Origin: Deltaproteobacteria bacterium HGW-Deltaproteobacteria-18
GTDB lineage: Bacteria; Desulfobacterota; Desulfovibrionia; Desulfovibrionales; Desulfomicrobiaceae
Assembly: GCA_002841885.1 (NCBI GenBank)
Contig: PHBE01000007.1
Coordinates: 1-64,000 of the forward strand
Direction of reading: 5' to 3'
Length of the DNA: 64,000 nucleotides
Under the pieces are notes generated by a model. The model was not told the DNA's origin. It did not search any database and saw only the letters and a program-made list of their open reading frames with translations. This document shows positions 1 through 8,422 of the stretch, piece after piece (within the stretch, counting starts at the first letter, position 1; each line of letters begins with the position of its first letter). A program made the translations under genes and the position numbers.

Positions 1-74
1 AGGTGGTGCGTGGGGTGAGTGAAGAACTGCAAGGGGTGCAGGGGGTGAGCCCCCTGCCCGCCGGAGGCATGCCT

Positions 75-2546
75 TTACCGTGGCGTCGTGGCCTTCTTGG
101 TCTTGGCTGTGGGTATGGCTGTGGTCGGGTCTTCGGGCCAGGGGTGTTTGGGGTAGCGTCCGCGCATTTCGGCGCGCACGAGGGGGTAGGCGTTTTTCCA
201 GAACGAGGGCAGGTCGCGGGTGACCTGCAGGGGGCGTCCGGCCGGGGAGAGCAGGTGCAGGACCAGGGCGTGGCGTCCGTCTGCCAGGGTGGGGGTGGTG
301 GCGCAGCCGAACATTTCCTGCAATTTGACCGGAAGTACGGGGCCGGACTCGGGGCTGTAGTCGATCTTTCGTTTTGCTCCGGTGGGTACGGTCATGAATT
401 CCGGTGCCAGGCGGTCCAGTTCCCGCGATTTGTTCCAGCCTATCATGGCCTTGATCGCCTGCAGCAGGTCGATTTTACCCAGATCCGCGCTTGAGCGTGC
501 TCCGTTCGCAAATGGACCGAGCCAGTCATCGAGGCCATGGAGCAAGGCTTCGTCCGACACGTCTGGCCAGCTCTCCGGGTCCAGGCCGCGCAGGAACCGG
601 ATCCGGTCCCGGAGGTTTTTGCAGTCCTCGCTCCAGTTCAGGCTCGAGAGGTCTTTTTGTCCCTGCAGAAGAACCCTGGTCACGGTTTCGGAATCGGGAA
701 GCAGCTTTTTTTCCCGCACGCAGAGCGTATCAAGCATGATTTTACGCAGGCTGACGACCCGGTCCTTGAGTGGGTCGAAGCGTACGTCGTCTTCTTCCCG
801 GAACTGCTTTCCGAAGTGCGCCTGAAGCTGGGTCCACGAAAGCGGGGCTGACTGCCAGATTTTTGCTCCAGCCGCGTCTCCGTCCAGATCGGCGATGGCC
901 AGAAATTCGTTTCCGGCCAGGGCGCTCGGTCCGGGCCATACGGCTTTGCGGCCGCTGGTCAGGCGGTAGGAACCATCGTCCTGGCGGCGGGCGATGCGGT
1001 CCGGGTAGGCCAGGGCGGTAAGGATTCCGGCGGCTTCGGGATCGGGCTGCTCCAGGACGACGGAGGCGAGCCGTGCGATCTGTTCCATGCTGGCACGCAG
1101 GGTGTCTTTGCGTGAAAGGGAATGGGGATGAATACGGAGCGTGTCGCGCAGGTCCGAGGAGCCGCGCATGCTTCGGCCCGGTTCACCCAGGATTGCGGCC
1201 AGATAGGCGGCGGTGGGGGCGAGGCCGTGTTTTCTGGCCGTGAGCACCATGTGTCCCAGGCGCGGATGCAGGGGCAGAAGCGCCAGTTCTCGGCCGTGGG
1301 GGGTGATGCGTCCTTTGTCGTCTACGGCATTGAGGCTTCGCAGCAGATGCAGCGCGCTTTTGTAATGTCCGTGCGGGGGCGGCGTGAGCCAGGCGAGGGA
1401 GCCTGGATCGGGCGTGCCCCACAGGGCCAGGTCAAGCGCCAGCGGAGCCAGATCGGCTTCGAGCATCTCCGGAGCGGGGAAGGGCTTGCGGCTGATCTCG
1501 TCGGACGGGTCCCAGATCCGGAAGCAGACGCCGGGCCCGGTGCGTCCGGCCCGGCCCCGGCGCTGCGTCACGGTGGCCAGGGAGGCCGGTTCCGTGACCA
1601 GCATCGTCATGGAACTTTTGGGGTCGAAGCGCGGCAGCCGTGAGAGTCCGCTGTCGATGACGATGCGCACGCCTTCGATGGTCAGGGATGTCTCGGCAAT
1701 GGCTGTGGCCAGAACGATCTTGCGCGTGCCGGGAGCGGGCGGGGCGATGGCCTTGTCCTGCTCGGTGGCGGTCAGGGCCCCGAGCAGGGGGTGAATTTCG
1801 ACTCCGGCTCCGGGGTTTTCGAGCAGCTCCGCCGTGCGCCTGATTTCGCGGGCTCCGGGCAGGAAAGCCAGAATGCTGCCCGGTTCCGTGGCCAGGGCAT
1901 GTTGGATGGCGCGGGACATGCGCTCTTCAAGGAAGCGTCCGGACGGGCGCAGATAGCGGGTCTGAACTTCATGCGGCTGTCCAGGGCAGTCAAGGATCCT
2001 GCACGGCGCGAGAAGCTCGGCTACGGCTGTCACGTCCAGGGTGGCGGACATGACCACCAGGCGCAGGTCCGGCCGCAGGGCGGAGCGGACCTCCAGGCAC
2101 AGGGCCAGGCCCAAGTCGGCCTGCAGACTGCGCTCGTGATATTCGTCGAAAATGACGCAACCGTATCCCGAGAGCTCTGGATCGTGCTGCAGCATGCGGG
2201 TCAGGATGCCCTCTGTCACCACTTCGATCCGCGTGGCGCCTGAAACCCGGATATCGAGGCGGGTGCGATAGCCCACGCGCTCGCCGGCCTTCTCTCCCAG
2301 CAGGCCGGCCATGTGACGGGCCGCAGCCCTGGCGGCCAGGCGTCTGGGTTCGAGCATGAGAATCTTGTTTCGGCCCAGCCAGGGAGCGCCGAGCAGTGCC
2401 AGAGGGAAGCGCGTTGTTTTGCCGCTGCCCGGAGAGGCATGAACCAGGCAGGCGGTTTTTGAGGTCAGGGTGCGTGCAAGTTCGGGCAGGATCGCGTCGA
2501 TGGGGAGAGGGGGCATTGCCGCCGGATCATATCGGGAAGCGGACAT
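75..2546 (-). CDS. hrpB: ATP-dependent helicase HrpB
   Basis: DEAH/RHA-type ATP-dependent helicase of the HrpB family, 823 residues, close to the usual ~810-820. Visible motifs are Walker A GSGKTTRFP near residue 40, the DEYH box in DEYHERS near residue 135, SATLD (motif III) near residue 167 and QRRGRAGR (motif VI) near residue 330. The remainder matches the HrpB-specific C-terminal half. The cellular role of HrpB is poorly defined; RNA remodelling is generally assumed. It is the last gene of an lpd-maf-pgpA-hrpB operon and starts 3 nt after the pgpA stop, so translation is probably coupled. Bases 1-74 beyond its stop hold nothing recognisable. Confidence 0.93.
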   Translation of the reverse strand: MSASRYDPAAMPPLPIDAILPELARTLTSKTACLVHASPGSGKTTRFPLALLGAPWLGRNKILMLEPRRLAARAAARHMAGLLGEKAGERVGYRTRLDIRVSGATRIEVVTEGILTRMLQHDPELSGYGCVIFDEYHERSLQADLGLALCLEVRSALRPDLRLVVMSATLDVTAVAELLAPCRILDCPGQPHEVQTRYLRPSGRFLEERMSRAIQHALATEPGSILAFLPGAREIRRTAELLENPGAGVEIHPLLGALTATEQDKAIAPPAPGTRKIVLATAIAETSLTIEGVRIVIDSGLSRLPRFDPKSSMTMLVTEPASLATVTQRRGRAGRTGPGVCFRIWDPSDEISRKPFPAPEMLEADLAPLALDLALWGTPDPGSLAWLTPPPHGHYKSALHLLRSLNAVDDKGRITPHGRELALLPLHPRLGHMVLTARKHGLAPTAAYLAAILGEPGRSMRGSSDLRDTLRIHPHSLSRKDTLRASMEQIARLASVVLEQPDPEAAGILTALAYPDRIARRQDDGSYRLTSGRKAVWPGPSALAGNEFLAIADLDGDAAGAKIWQSAPLSWTQLQAHFGKQFREEDDVRFDPLKDRVVSLRKIMLDTLCVREKKLLPDSETVTRVLLQGQKDLSSLNWSEDCKNLRDRIRFLRGLDPESWPDVSDEALLHGLDDWLGPFANGARSSADLGKIDLLQAIKAMIGWNKSRELDRLAPEFMTVPTGAKRKIDYSPESGPVLPVKLQEMFGCATTPTLADGRHALVLHLLSPAGRPLQVTRDLPSFWKNAYPLVRAEMRGRYPKHPWPEDPTTAIPTAKTKKATTPR

Positions 2547-2549
2547 GGC

Positions 2550-3038
2550 TCAGAACAGGGCGCGGCATGCGAGCAACGCCATCATTGCGTAAAGTCCAGC
2601 CAGCCCGTCGTCGATCATGATTCCCCAGCCGCCGGGCAGCCAGCGTTCCGAGGCCCGTACCGGCCAGGGTTTGATGATGTCGAAAAGCCGGAAGAACACA
2701 AAGGCCGGAATGATCCAAAGTGTGTCCGACGCGGCCAGCGGCAGCAGCGTGATCCACTGTCCCCAAAGCTCATCCAGTACCACGCAGGAAGGGTCCTTGC
2801 AGCACAGGCTCTTTTCGGCCCGGCCAGCGCACCAGCTACCCAGCGGGAAGAGTAGCAGCAGGATGGCAATGCGGCCCCAGATCGGCAGCGGCAGAAAGAG
2901 AAAAGGCGCGAGGAACGCCGCGACCAGGGAGCCCCATGTACCGGGGGCCTTGGGCATGCGTCCGGCCGCACCGAGGGTGGCCAGGTTCAGCGGCAGCGTT
3001 TCGAGCCAGTTCCCTTTGTCCTTTGTTTTTTCAGGCAT
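2550..3038 (-). CDS. pgpA: Phosphatidylglycerophosphatase A
   Basis: 162-residue PgpA-family membrane phosphatase that removes the phosphate of phosphatidylglycerophosphate to make phosphatidylglycerol. Family features visible are the N-terminal segment with KAPGTWGS (about residues 30-37), the hydrophobic segment after it, the VLDELWGQW stretch (family DExxG-like region) and the FRLFDIIKPWP motif. Length is normal for PgpA. The start overlaps the end of maf by 8 nt, and the downstream hrpB begins 3 nt after its stop, which fits one minus-strand transcript. Confidence 0.92.
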   Translation of the reverse strand: MPEKTKDKGNWLETLPLNLATLGAAGRMPKAPGTWGSLVAAFLAPFLFLPLPIWGRIAILLLLFPLGSWCAGRAEKSLCCKDPSCVVLDELWGQWITLLPLAASDTLWIIPAFVFFRLFDIIKPWPVRASERWLPGGWGIMIDDGLAGLYAMMALLACRALF

Positions 3039-3657
3039 CAGCTACTCCGATGGCGCCGATTTCGAGCAGGCAATTGAGAACCGAGCGTAGCGGCAGGCCG
3101 ACCACGTTAGTGTAGGAGCCCTGCACCTCGTCGACCAGAAAAGCGCCGATACCCTGGATCCCATAGGCCCCGGCCTTGTCCATGGGTTCGCCCGTGCCGA
3201 TGTAGGCCTGGAGCATGGCCCGGGAATTATCGGCCATGTGGACCCGTGTGGTCACCGTTTGGCAAAGTGAGATCCCGTCGCCGTGATGAAGCACGCAAAA
3301 GCCGGTCATGACCTGGTGCCAGCGCCCTGAGAGCGAAGAGAGCATGGCCAGCGCGTCATCGGGATTTCGCGGCTTGCCCAGGATGTTCGTGCCCTCGACC
3401 ACGATGGTATCGGCGCTCACGACCACCTTGTCCGGATGTCTGGCCGCGATGTCCTGGCCCTTGATGCGGGCCATGCGGGCCGCGTAGTCCGCCGGGGCCT
3501 CTCCCGGTTCGGGGGCCGGTTCTTTCAGGGCGCTGGGCACGACCTCGAATCCGAGGCCCTGCCCGGCCAGGAGCGCTTGCCGCCGGGGCGAGGCCGAGGC
3601 CAGGAGCAGGGGCCTGCGGACACGAAAGGGTCCCTGGCTCAGTGGGCCTTTGCTCAT
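3031..3657 (-). CDS. maf: Maf-like nucleotide pyrophosphatase
   Basis: 208-residue Maf/Ham1-fold nucleoside triphosphate pyrophosphatase. The N-terminal LLLASASPRRQALL is the family signature, followed by the SADTIV motif with the catalytic Asp and by a GAYGIQG segment. Members hydrolyse dTTP/UTP or modified nucleotides and have been linked to septum control; which subgroup this belongs to cannot be settled by eye. The ATG overlaps the lpd stop as ATGA, so translation is probably coupled to lpd. About 17 residues precede the usual start of the fold, but the overlap supports this start. Confidence 0.9.
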   Translation of the reverse strand: MSKGPLSQGPFRVRRPLLLASASPRRQALLAGQGLGFEVVPSALKEPAPEPGEAPADYAARMARIKGQDIAARHPDKVVVSADTIVVEGTNILGKPRNPDDALAMLSSLSGRWHQVMTGFCVLHHGDGISLCQTVTTRVHMADNSRAMLQAYIGTGEPMDKAGAYGIQGIGAFLVDEVQGSYTNVVGLPLRSVLNCLLEIGAIGVADA

Positions 3658-5015
3658 TTGTCCTCCGGCGGGGCGATGAGCGCGTCGCGCAGGGCTTCGT
3701 CCAGGGTGGGGTGGGCGAAGATGTGTTCGTGCGCCGTGTGAGCGGTCCAGCGATCGCGGACCATGATCTCCGCCAGCGTGACAAGATGGGATGCGCCATG
3801 GCCGACGGCGGTCACGCCATGCACGACCCCATCCACCCAGGCGATCTTGACCAGACCCTGGGCCTGGCCGTGGGCCTGGGAGATCGGGTTGGCGCCGAGA
3901 TTGGCGCGGGAAACTTTCACGGCCTTGCCCTTGGCCGCCAGTTCGGCGGCGGTGTGGCCGGCGCGCATGACTTCAATGGATCCATAGATGCAGCCCGGGA
4001 TGGGGCCGGGATTGTATGGCGCGTTGGTTTCGCCCAGGGCGTGCAGCACGGCGTGGCGTCCCTGATGCTCGGCGGCGTGGGCCAGCAGGGTGCGGCCATT
4101 GACGTCGCCGATGGCGTAGATGTTTGGCGCTGCCCGCAGGAAGTCGTCGGTGGTGACCCAGCCGCCGCCGGTCAGGGCAATGTTTGCGTTTTCGAGCCCT
4201 AGGCCGGGAGTGTTCGGCTTTCGTCCGACGGCAACCAGGGCTTTCTCGACTCGGATTTCCGTGCCGTCCTCCAGCCGGACCATGACCGATTCGCCTTCAT
4301 TGACGAGCCCGGCCACGCGTTTGCCCGTGACGATGTTCCATTTTTTGCGCTTGAGCATGCCGTGGAGGGTTTGCGCGATTTCTTCGTCTTCGGCAGGGGC
4401 GATGCGGGGTGCGGCTTCGATGACATGGATTGAAGTCCCCAGACGGTGCCAGAAGTCGGCCATTTCAAGGCCGATGGCCCCCGCCCCGATGACCGCTAGG
4501 CTTGCGGGCGCTTCGTCGAGATCAAGAAGATCGGTGGAATCGAGAATCCGCGCGTGGTCGGGTTCAAGTCCGGGAAACCAGTTCGTGGTGGAGCCTGCGG
4601 CGATGATCAGCGTGTCGAAGCCCAGGGTCTGTTCGGTCTCGCCGGTGATGCGCAGCGTGTTTTTATTCAGCAGGGAGGCTTGACCTTGGAACAGGGCGAC
4701 CCCATTTGTAGTGAGGCAGCAGGACATGGCCTTGTGGGTCGCCGCGACAAAGGCGTTCTTTCGTTTTTTGAGCGCCCCCATGTCCATCTGCACGGAGCCG
4801 CTGCACAGGCGCAGGCGCGACTGGGCGCTCAGTCCCTCCAGGTGGGCTGTGGCTCCAAGATAGATCTTGGTGGGGATGCATCCCCAGTTGAGGCATGTCC
4901 CGCCGAGGTTTTGCTTCTCGATGAGGGCGACGTTTTTTCCTCTTTGACTGGCGAGCAGAGCTGCGGCATAACCGCCCGGACCTGCTCCTATGACAATGAT
5001 GTCAAAATGGCTCAT
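3654..5015 (-). CDS. lpd: Dihydrolipoamide dehydrogenase-type flavoprotein
   Basis: 453-residue FAD/NAD pyridine nucleotide-disulfide oxidoreductase. The start at MSHFDIIVIGAGPGG puts the FAD-binding GxGxxG near residue 10. The redox-active pair follows in GGTCLNWGCIPTK (CxxxxC), then the NAD-binding GAGAIGLE and FAD-binding YAIGDVNG. The C-terminal dimer domain ends with the HAHPTLDE segment that holds the catalytic His/Glu. The open frame extends 90 codons upstream of 5015, but that part shows no family similarity. It leads the lpd-maf-pgpA-hrpB operon. No 2-oxo acid dehydrogenase or glycine-cleavage genes lie in the window, so its partner complex is unknown. Confidence 0.9.
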   Translation of the reverse strand: MSHFDIIVIGAGPGGYAAALLASQRGKNVALIEKQNLGGTCLNWGCIPTKIYLGATAHLEGLSAQSRLRLCSGSVQMDMGALKKRKNAFVAATHKAMSCCLTTNGVALFQGQASLLNKNTLRITGETEQTLGFDTLIIAAGSTTNWFPGLEPDHARILDSTDLLDLDEAPASLAVIGAGAIGLEMADFWHRLGTSIHVIEAAPRIAPAEDEEIAQTLHGMLKRKKWNIVTGKRVAGLVNEGESVMVRLEDGTEIRVEKALVAVGRKPNTPGLGLENANIALTGGGWVTTDDFLRAAPNIYAIGDVNGRTLLAHAAEHQGRHAVLHALGETNAPYNPGPIPGCIYGSIEVMRAGHTAAELAAKGKAVKVSRANLGANPISQAHGQAQGLVKIAWVDGVVHGVTAVGHGASHLVTLAEIMVRDRWTAHTAHEHIFAHPTLDEALRDALIAPPEDK

Positions 5016-5184
5016 GTGGATTCCCGTGTGGCTTAATTGATGGGCATTCAAGCTGAAGCGCGAAATCCTAATCGGAAGCAGGGAGGAACTCAACCCTTGG
5101 CGCAACCTGTGCGCTTCGGCCGTAACCAGAGCTGGACAGGTGTCCGGCCTTTTTGTTTGGCAGGGCGGGTTGGCGGGGATTCCA

Positions 5185-5203
5185 ATACCAAAATACTCGG
5201 ATT
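5185..5203 (+). promoter_or_regulatory. Possible operator ATACC-N7-TCGGATT
   Basis: In the 236-nt gap between lpd and the 5252 gene there is ATACC, seven bases, then TCGGATT. The same half-sites with the same 7-base spacing occur at 10403-10421 just upstream of hmcA (ATACC-N7-TCGGAAT). The halves are imperfect inverted repeats (ATtCCgA against TCGGaAT), a form reminiscent of Rrf2-family sites. That an Rrf2 protein binds here is inference from spacing only. Confidence 0.25.
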
Positions 5204-5251
5204 TACAAGTCGCTTGCCTCTTCGTCATGGCGGAGAGGATATGGAGATACG

Positions 5252-6028
5252 ATGCAGGAGAATTTGAAAAGTCAGAGCGGGGCAAAGCGAAAGGGAGTCG
5301 CTTCGCTTTTTGACGATTACGAAATCAAGGACCTTTTTCGCAGATACATCCAGCTCTTGATAGTTGTCGAAGTGCTGATCTTTCTGGTCTGCTGGGTTTA
5401 CCAGTTGGGCATTGACGAGGTGGCGGTGACCGGAAAGCCCGTGGATGTGCCTTTTCCCTGGAAGGCTTATTTTCTGGTCTCTTTCTCGGCTCCTGTGGCC
5501 TTGACGTTTCTGGTCGGCATAGTGGTAGTGGCCTTCAACTCCTTTCTTTACGGACAGAAAAAAGGGACTGTGTTCAAGGAAACCTCGGCCGGAGGTGCTA
5601 CGAGCAGGTTGGCCAAGGCTGCCAATTTCTGTTTTCAACTCCCCTTTTTGCTGACTCTTCTGTTGCTGGGCGTATTCATGGGCATCGTCTATAATTTGGG
5701 CTCGATCATGGATTATCTGGGCCGTTTCGGCGAGGCTGCGGCCAGAGTCATTCTGATCGGGCTTGGCTGCGTGCTTGTGGCCGGGACCATATTCGGGATC
5801 GTGCGCATGATTCTCAACTACAAATTGCGCAAAAAGAACATGGAATACGATTACAAGCGGGAGGTCATGGACCGCCTGGGCATCGCAATCCTGGACGAAC
5901 GCACTATGATCGACAGCCAGGGGCAGGTGGTCGGGCCGCGCAATATCGAGATCTCCGCCGCCGGACAGGACGTGTTGCCGCCCGCGACGTCGGAATCCAC
6001 GGTTTCCGAGAAGCCGGATTGCCGCTGA
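5252..6028 (+). CDS. Unrecognised four-helix membrane protein
   Basis: 258-residue protein I cannot assign to a family. The start at MQENLKSQSG is chosen because GGAG lies 5 nt upstream. A basic, soluble N-terminus (about 30 residues) precedes four hydrophobic segments at about residues 34-55, 75-100, 128-150 and 163-185. A charged cytoplasmic-looking tail follows, containing MEYDYKREVMDRLG and ending in a Ser/Glu-rich stretch. It stands alone between a divergent lpd operon and the tmc genes and has its own terminator, so it is not obviously part of the Tmc complex. A putative operator at 5185-5203 resembles one upstream of hmcA. Confidence 0.75.
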   Translation: MQENLKSQSGAKRKGVASLFDDYEIKDLFRRYIQLLIVVEVLIFLVCWVYQLGIDEVAVTGKPVDVPFPWKAYFLVSFSAPVALTFLVGIVVVAFNSFLYGQKKGTVFKETSAGGATSRLAKAANFCFQLPFLLTLLLLGVFMGIVYNLGSIMDYLGRFGEAAARVILIGLGCVLVAGTIFGIVRMILNYKLRKKNMEYDYKREVMDRLGIAILDERTMIDSQGQVVGPRNIEISAAGQDVLPPATSESTVSEKPDCR

Positions 6029-6075
6029 AGAGTCTTTGATTGCCGTCCAAAAGGGAGTAATTCCTTGCATAACAG

Positions 6076-6097
6076 CCCGGTTTTTCCGGGTTTTTTT
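6076..6097 (+). terminator. Terminator after the 5252 membrane gene
   Basis: CCCGG, a T5 loop and CCGGG form a short 5-bp stem followed directly by seven T, 48 nt after the stop codon. The stem is short but all G-C, and the T run is clean. Confidence 0.6.
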
Positions 6098-6473
6098 GCG
6101 TCTTGTATCTTGCAGGCCAGTTTGATGACCTTGGCCGACGGGATTAATTCGCTTGAAAATCCAATTTTTGTAGCATTCGCTTACAGACGTGTCGTGTATG
6201 CATGAATGCAAAGTAGTGAATGTTTACCTGCTCTTGGGATAATGTGTATGAAAACAGTCCGAAATAATTTGTCGACTTATTGGGTCTGAAATCAAAATGA
6301 TATTTACACATTGTCATTTCTAGGCTAGCCGGATTGCAAGAAAATTTAGCAAGTAAAGTGAGTCTTTGGCATGATTTAGCAGGTTTGAGTGTTATAAATG
6401 CTCATCTGAATTCATTCCGACATCATGTGTAAGATTGGCTTTTGGCGTAACCTAGTTGGTAAGGAGGGCGTGT
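6098..6473 (+). other. Gene-free leader upstream of tmcD
   Basis: About 375 nt, clearly more AT-rich than the flanking genes, with no plausible ORF. It must hold the tmc promoter. A TATAAA at 6393-6398 could be a -10 element, but no good -35 is correctly spaced. TGGCATGATTTAGCA at 6367-6381 resembles a sigma-54 site, but its GG-GC spacing is one base short. GGAGG at 6463-6467 is the tmcD ribosome binding site. Confidence 0.5.
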
Positions 6474-7736
6474 ATGATTGAGTATTCTGCCTGGGATTGG
6501 GGCATAGGCTCCAGAACCGTGGCCGACCTATCCGAATGTGATTGCGACGTTGAATGGCGCGAGGAAAACCAGGTCAGTCCCGATGGCGAAAAGGTGGCGG
6601 CCGTGGTCAAGACCGGCGAGATGGAATTCAGCGTCTGTGTCAACGGCACATGTTGGGAGCCGAGGTATGAGCGCATCTGGTATTTGCGCTATTCTCCCGA
6701 TGGACGCTTGGCCGGATTGGCCTGCGACGGGGATTGGACCTTGTGCGTGGATGGTGAGCCTTGGGAAGATACCTACAGTTTTCTCTTCAACACGCTGTTT
6801 TCCAAGGATGGCTCGGTCATCGCCTGTTGCGTAGCCGATTCCATGACCTACGGAATGGTGGTCGAAGGAGTGCCCTGGGAAACGCTCTTTCCGAACGCCA
6901 ACAATTTTGTGCTCAGTTCCAACGGCAAGCGCAGTGCAGCCGTGGTTCAGACCGTGCCTCTGGGACAAGCCGACGTGTTCAAGTTCAAGGAAGGTGCCTA
7001 TTCCGTTGCGATTGACGGCACGCCTTGGGACGTGAACTTCGTGAACGTCTGGACGCCTCGCTTCAATGCCGACAATACTTCGGTCGCGGCCCAGATTCGA
7101 CACACGCTCTTCGATTACACCATTGTCGTTGATGGCAAGCCCTGGGCGGAGAATTTCAATCAGGTCTGGGAACCACTCTTTCACCCGGTCAAGAACTCTG
7201 TGGTCGCGCCAGTACGCCTGGCAGGCAAATGGGGAATGGCGCTGGATGGCAAGATCATCTGGCAGCCTACTTTCTTCCAGGTCTGGCAGCAGCAGTTCAG
7301 CCCTTCCGGTGACAGGCTCGCCGCCATAGTCTGTCCCAAATACGGACGCTGGACACTGGCCGTGGACGGCACCCCCTGGAACACGACTTTTGGCGACATG
7401 GTCATGGACATGACCTTCAGCCCCGACGGTAAACGTCTGGCCGCCCTTGGCAAGCAGGATGGCAAATGGACCGTATTCTCCGACGACAGGGCTTGGAGCA
7501 GCCACTACGATATGTGTTATGCTCCTGTTTTTTCTCCGGACAGCAAGCATGTCGCCGCCAGAGTGGAAAAAAATGGCCGTTTCACCATTTCGGTGGATGG
7601 CAAGGATTATGGCCAGGGTTTCGATCAATGCTTTGACCCGACGTTCAGCCCCGATGGAAGCAGGATTCTCATTCGCGCCATCGTGGACGGAAAGTACCAA
7701 AGAATTGTCGAGTCCGTAGCAAAAATTATCGGATAA
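6474..7736 (+). CDS. tmcD: TmcD, tryptophan-rich repeat protein of the Tmc complex
   Basis: 420-residue soluble protein without a signal peptide, so probably cytoplasmic. It consists of about nine repeats of ~40 residues, each with an FSPDG-type turn, a VAA strand, a W or Y strand and a VDG-PW motif, plus a final half repeat. This suggests a beta-propeller. The Trp-rich composition and its position directly before the tmcC homologue identify it as TmcD, a Tmc subunit with no assigned activity. The start at MIEYSAWDWG has GGAGG 6 nt upstream; upstream in-frame codons lie before that ribosome binding site. tmcC follows after 11 nt. Confidence 0.82.
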   Translation: MIEYSAWDWGIGSRTVADLSECDCDVEWREENQVSPDGEKVAAVVKTGEMEFSVCVNGTCWEPRYERIWYLRYSPDGRLAGLACDGDWTLCVDGEPWEDTYSFLFNTLFSKDGSVIACCVADSMTYGMVVEGVPWETLFPNANNFVLSSNGKRSAAVVQTVPLGQADVFKFKEGAYSVAIDGTPWDVNFVNVWTPRFNADNTSVAAQIRHTLFDYTIVVDGKPWAENFNQVWEPLFHPVKNSVVAPVRLAGKWGMALDGKIIWQPTFFQVWQQQFSPSGDRLAAIVCPKYGRWTLAVDGTPWNTTFGDMVMDMTFSPDGKRLAALGKQDGKWTVFSDDRAWSSHYDMCYAPVFSPDSKHVAARVEKNGRFTISVDGKDYGQGFDQCFDPTFSPDGSRILIRAIVDGKYQRIVESVAKIIG

Positions 7737-7747
7737 GGAGGCTAGAC

Positions 7748-8407
7748 ATGCAGGATGTCTATTTATTGGTATCTGGCCCCCTGGCTTGGGCTGCCTGGAT
7801 TATTTTTGTTCTTGGATCAATATACAAAATCTGGTCGACACTGAATACAGCGAAAAAGAAAGATCAGGTTTTACTTAACTATATCTCATTCAAATACGGA
7901 TTGAGATCCATCATCAACTGGTCAATTCCTTTCAATACGGTCAATATGAGGTTGAACCCCATTTTTACCGGAGTGGCATTTTTCTTCCACATTGCTTTTT
8001 TTGTGTTGCTCATATTTGTTTCCGCGCATCAAATCATGATCGAGGAAGGATTCGGTATCGGCTGGTTCACCATTCCTGATTTTGTGGCCGACATTCTGGC
8101 CTTTGCGGTCATTGGCGCGTGCATCTTCTTTGCCGTGCGTCGGGTCATTCGTCCCGAAGTGAGCTATGTCACCGATTGGACGGACTTTGCCCTGCTCGCC
8201 CTTGTGGCGGCGCCCTTTGTGACGGGATTTTTGGCCTACCATCAGCTTGGTAATTACATGCTCATGGTCGTGCTGCACATGGTTTCGGCAGAGCTTCTGC
8301 TTGTGGCCATTCCCTTCACGCGTCTCAGTCATATGCTGCTGGCTCCTTTGACCAGAGCGTATATCGGGTCTGAATTCGGCATGGTGCGCCACGTCAAGGA
8401 TTGGTAA
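7748..8407 (+). CDS. tmcC: TmcC, cytochrome b subunit of the Tmc complex
   Basis: 219-residue integral membrane protein of the HdrE/NarI-like cytochrome b type, with about five hydrophobic segments. Histidines that could ligate haem b appear in helical contexts: FHIAFF, VSAHQ, AYHQLGN, VLHMV and RLSHM. It carries electrons between periplasmic TmcA and cytoplasmic TmcB through the quinone/haem b region. Its closest relative in the window is HmcE (14609-15283), with the same layout and a shared C-terminal RLSH/KLSH element. The ribosome binding site AAGGAGG lies just before the ATG. Confidence 0.87.
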   Translation: MQDVYLLVSGPLAWAAWIIFVLGSIYKIWSTLNTAKKKDQVLLNYISFKYGLRSIINWSIPFNTVNMRLNPIFTGVAFFFHIAFFVLLIFVSAHQIMIEEGFGIGWFTIPDFVADILAFAVIGACIFFAVRRVIRPEVSYVTDWTDFALLALVAAPFVTGFLAYHQLGNYMLMVVLHMVSAELLLVAIPFTRLSHMLLAPLTRAYIGSEFGMVRHVKDW

Positions 8408-8422
8408 AAAGAGGAGAACGCT

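Noticed and set aside
5098-5114. Sigma-54-like TGGCGC...TGCG upstream of the 5252 gene
   Set aside because: Spacing is right but the -12 half is poor, and no activator link exists.
6367-6381. Sigma-54 promoter TGGCATGATTTAGCA upstream of tmcD
   Set aside because: Distance between GG and GC is 11, one short of the required 12.
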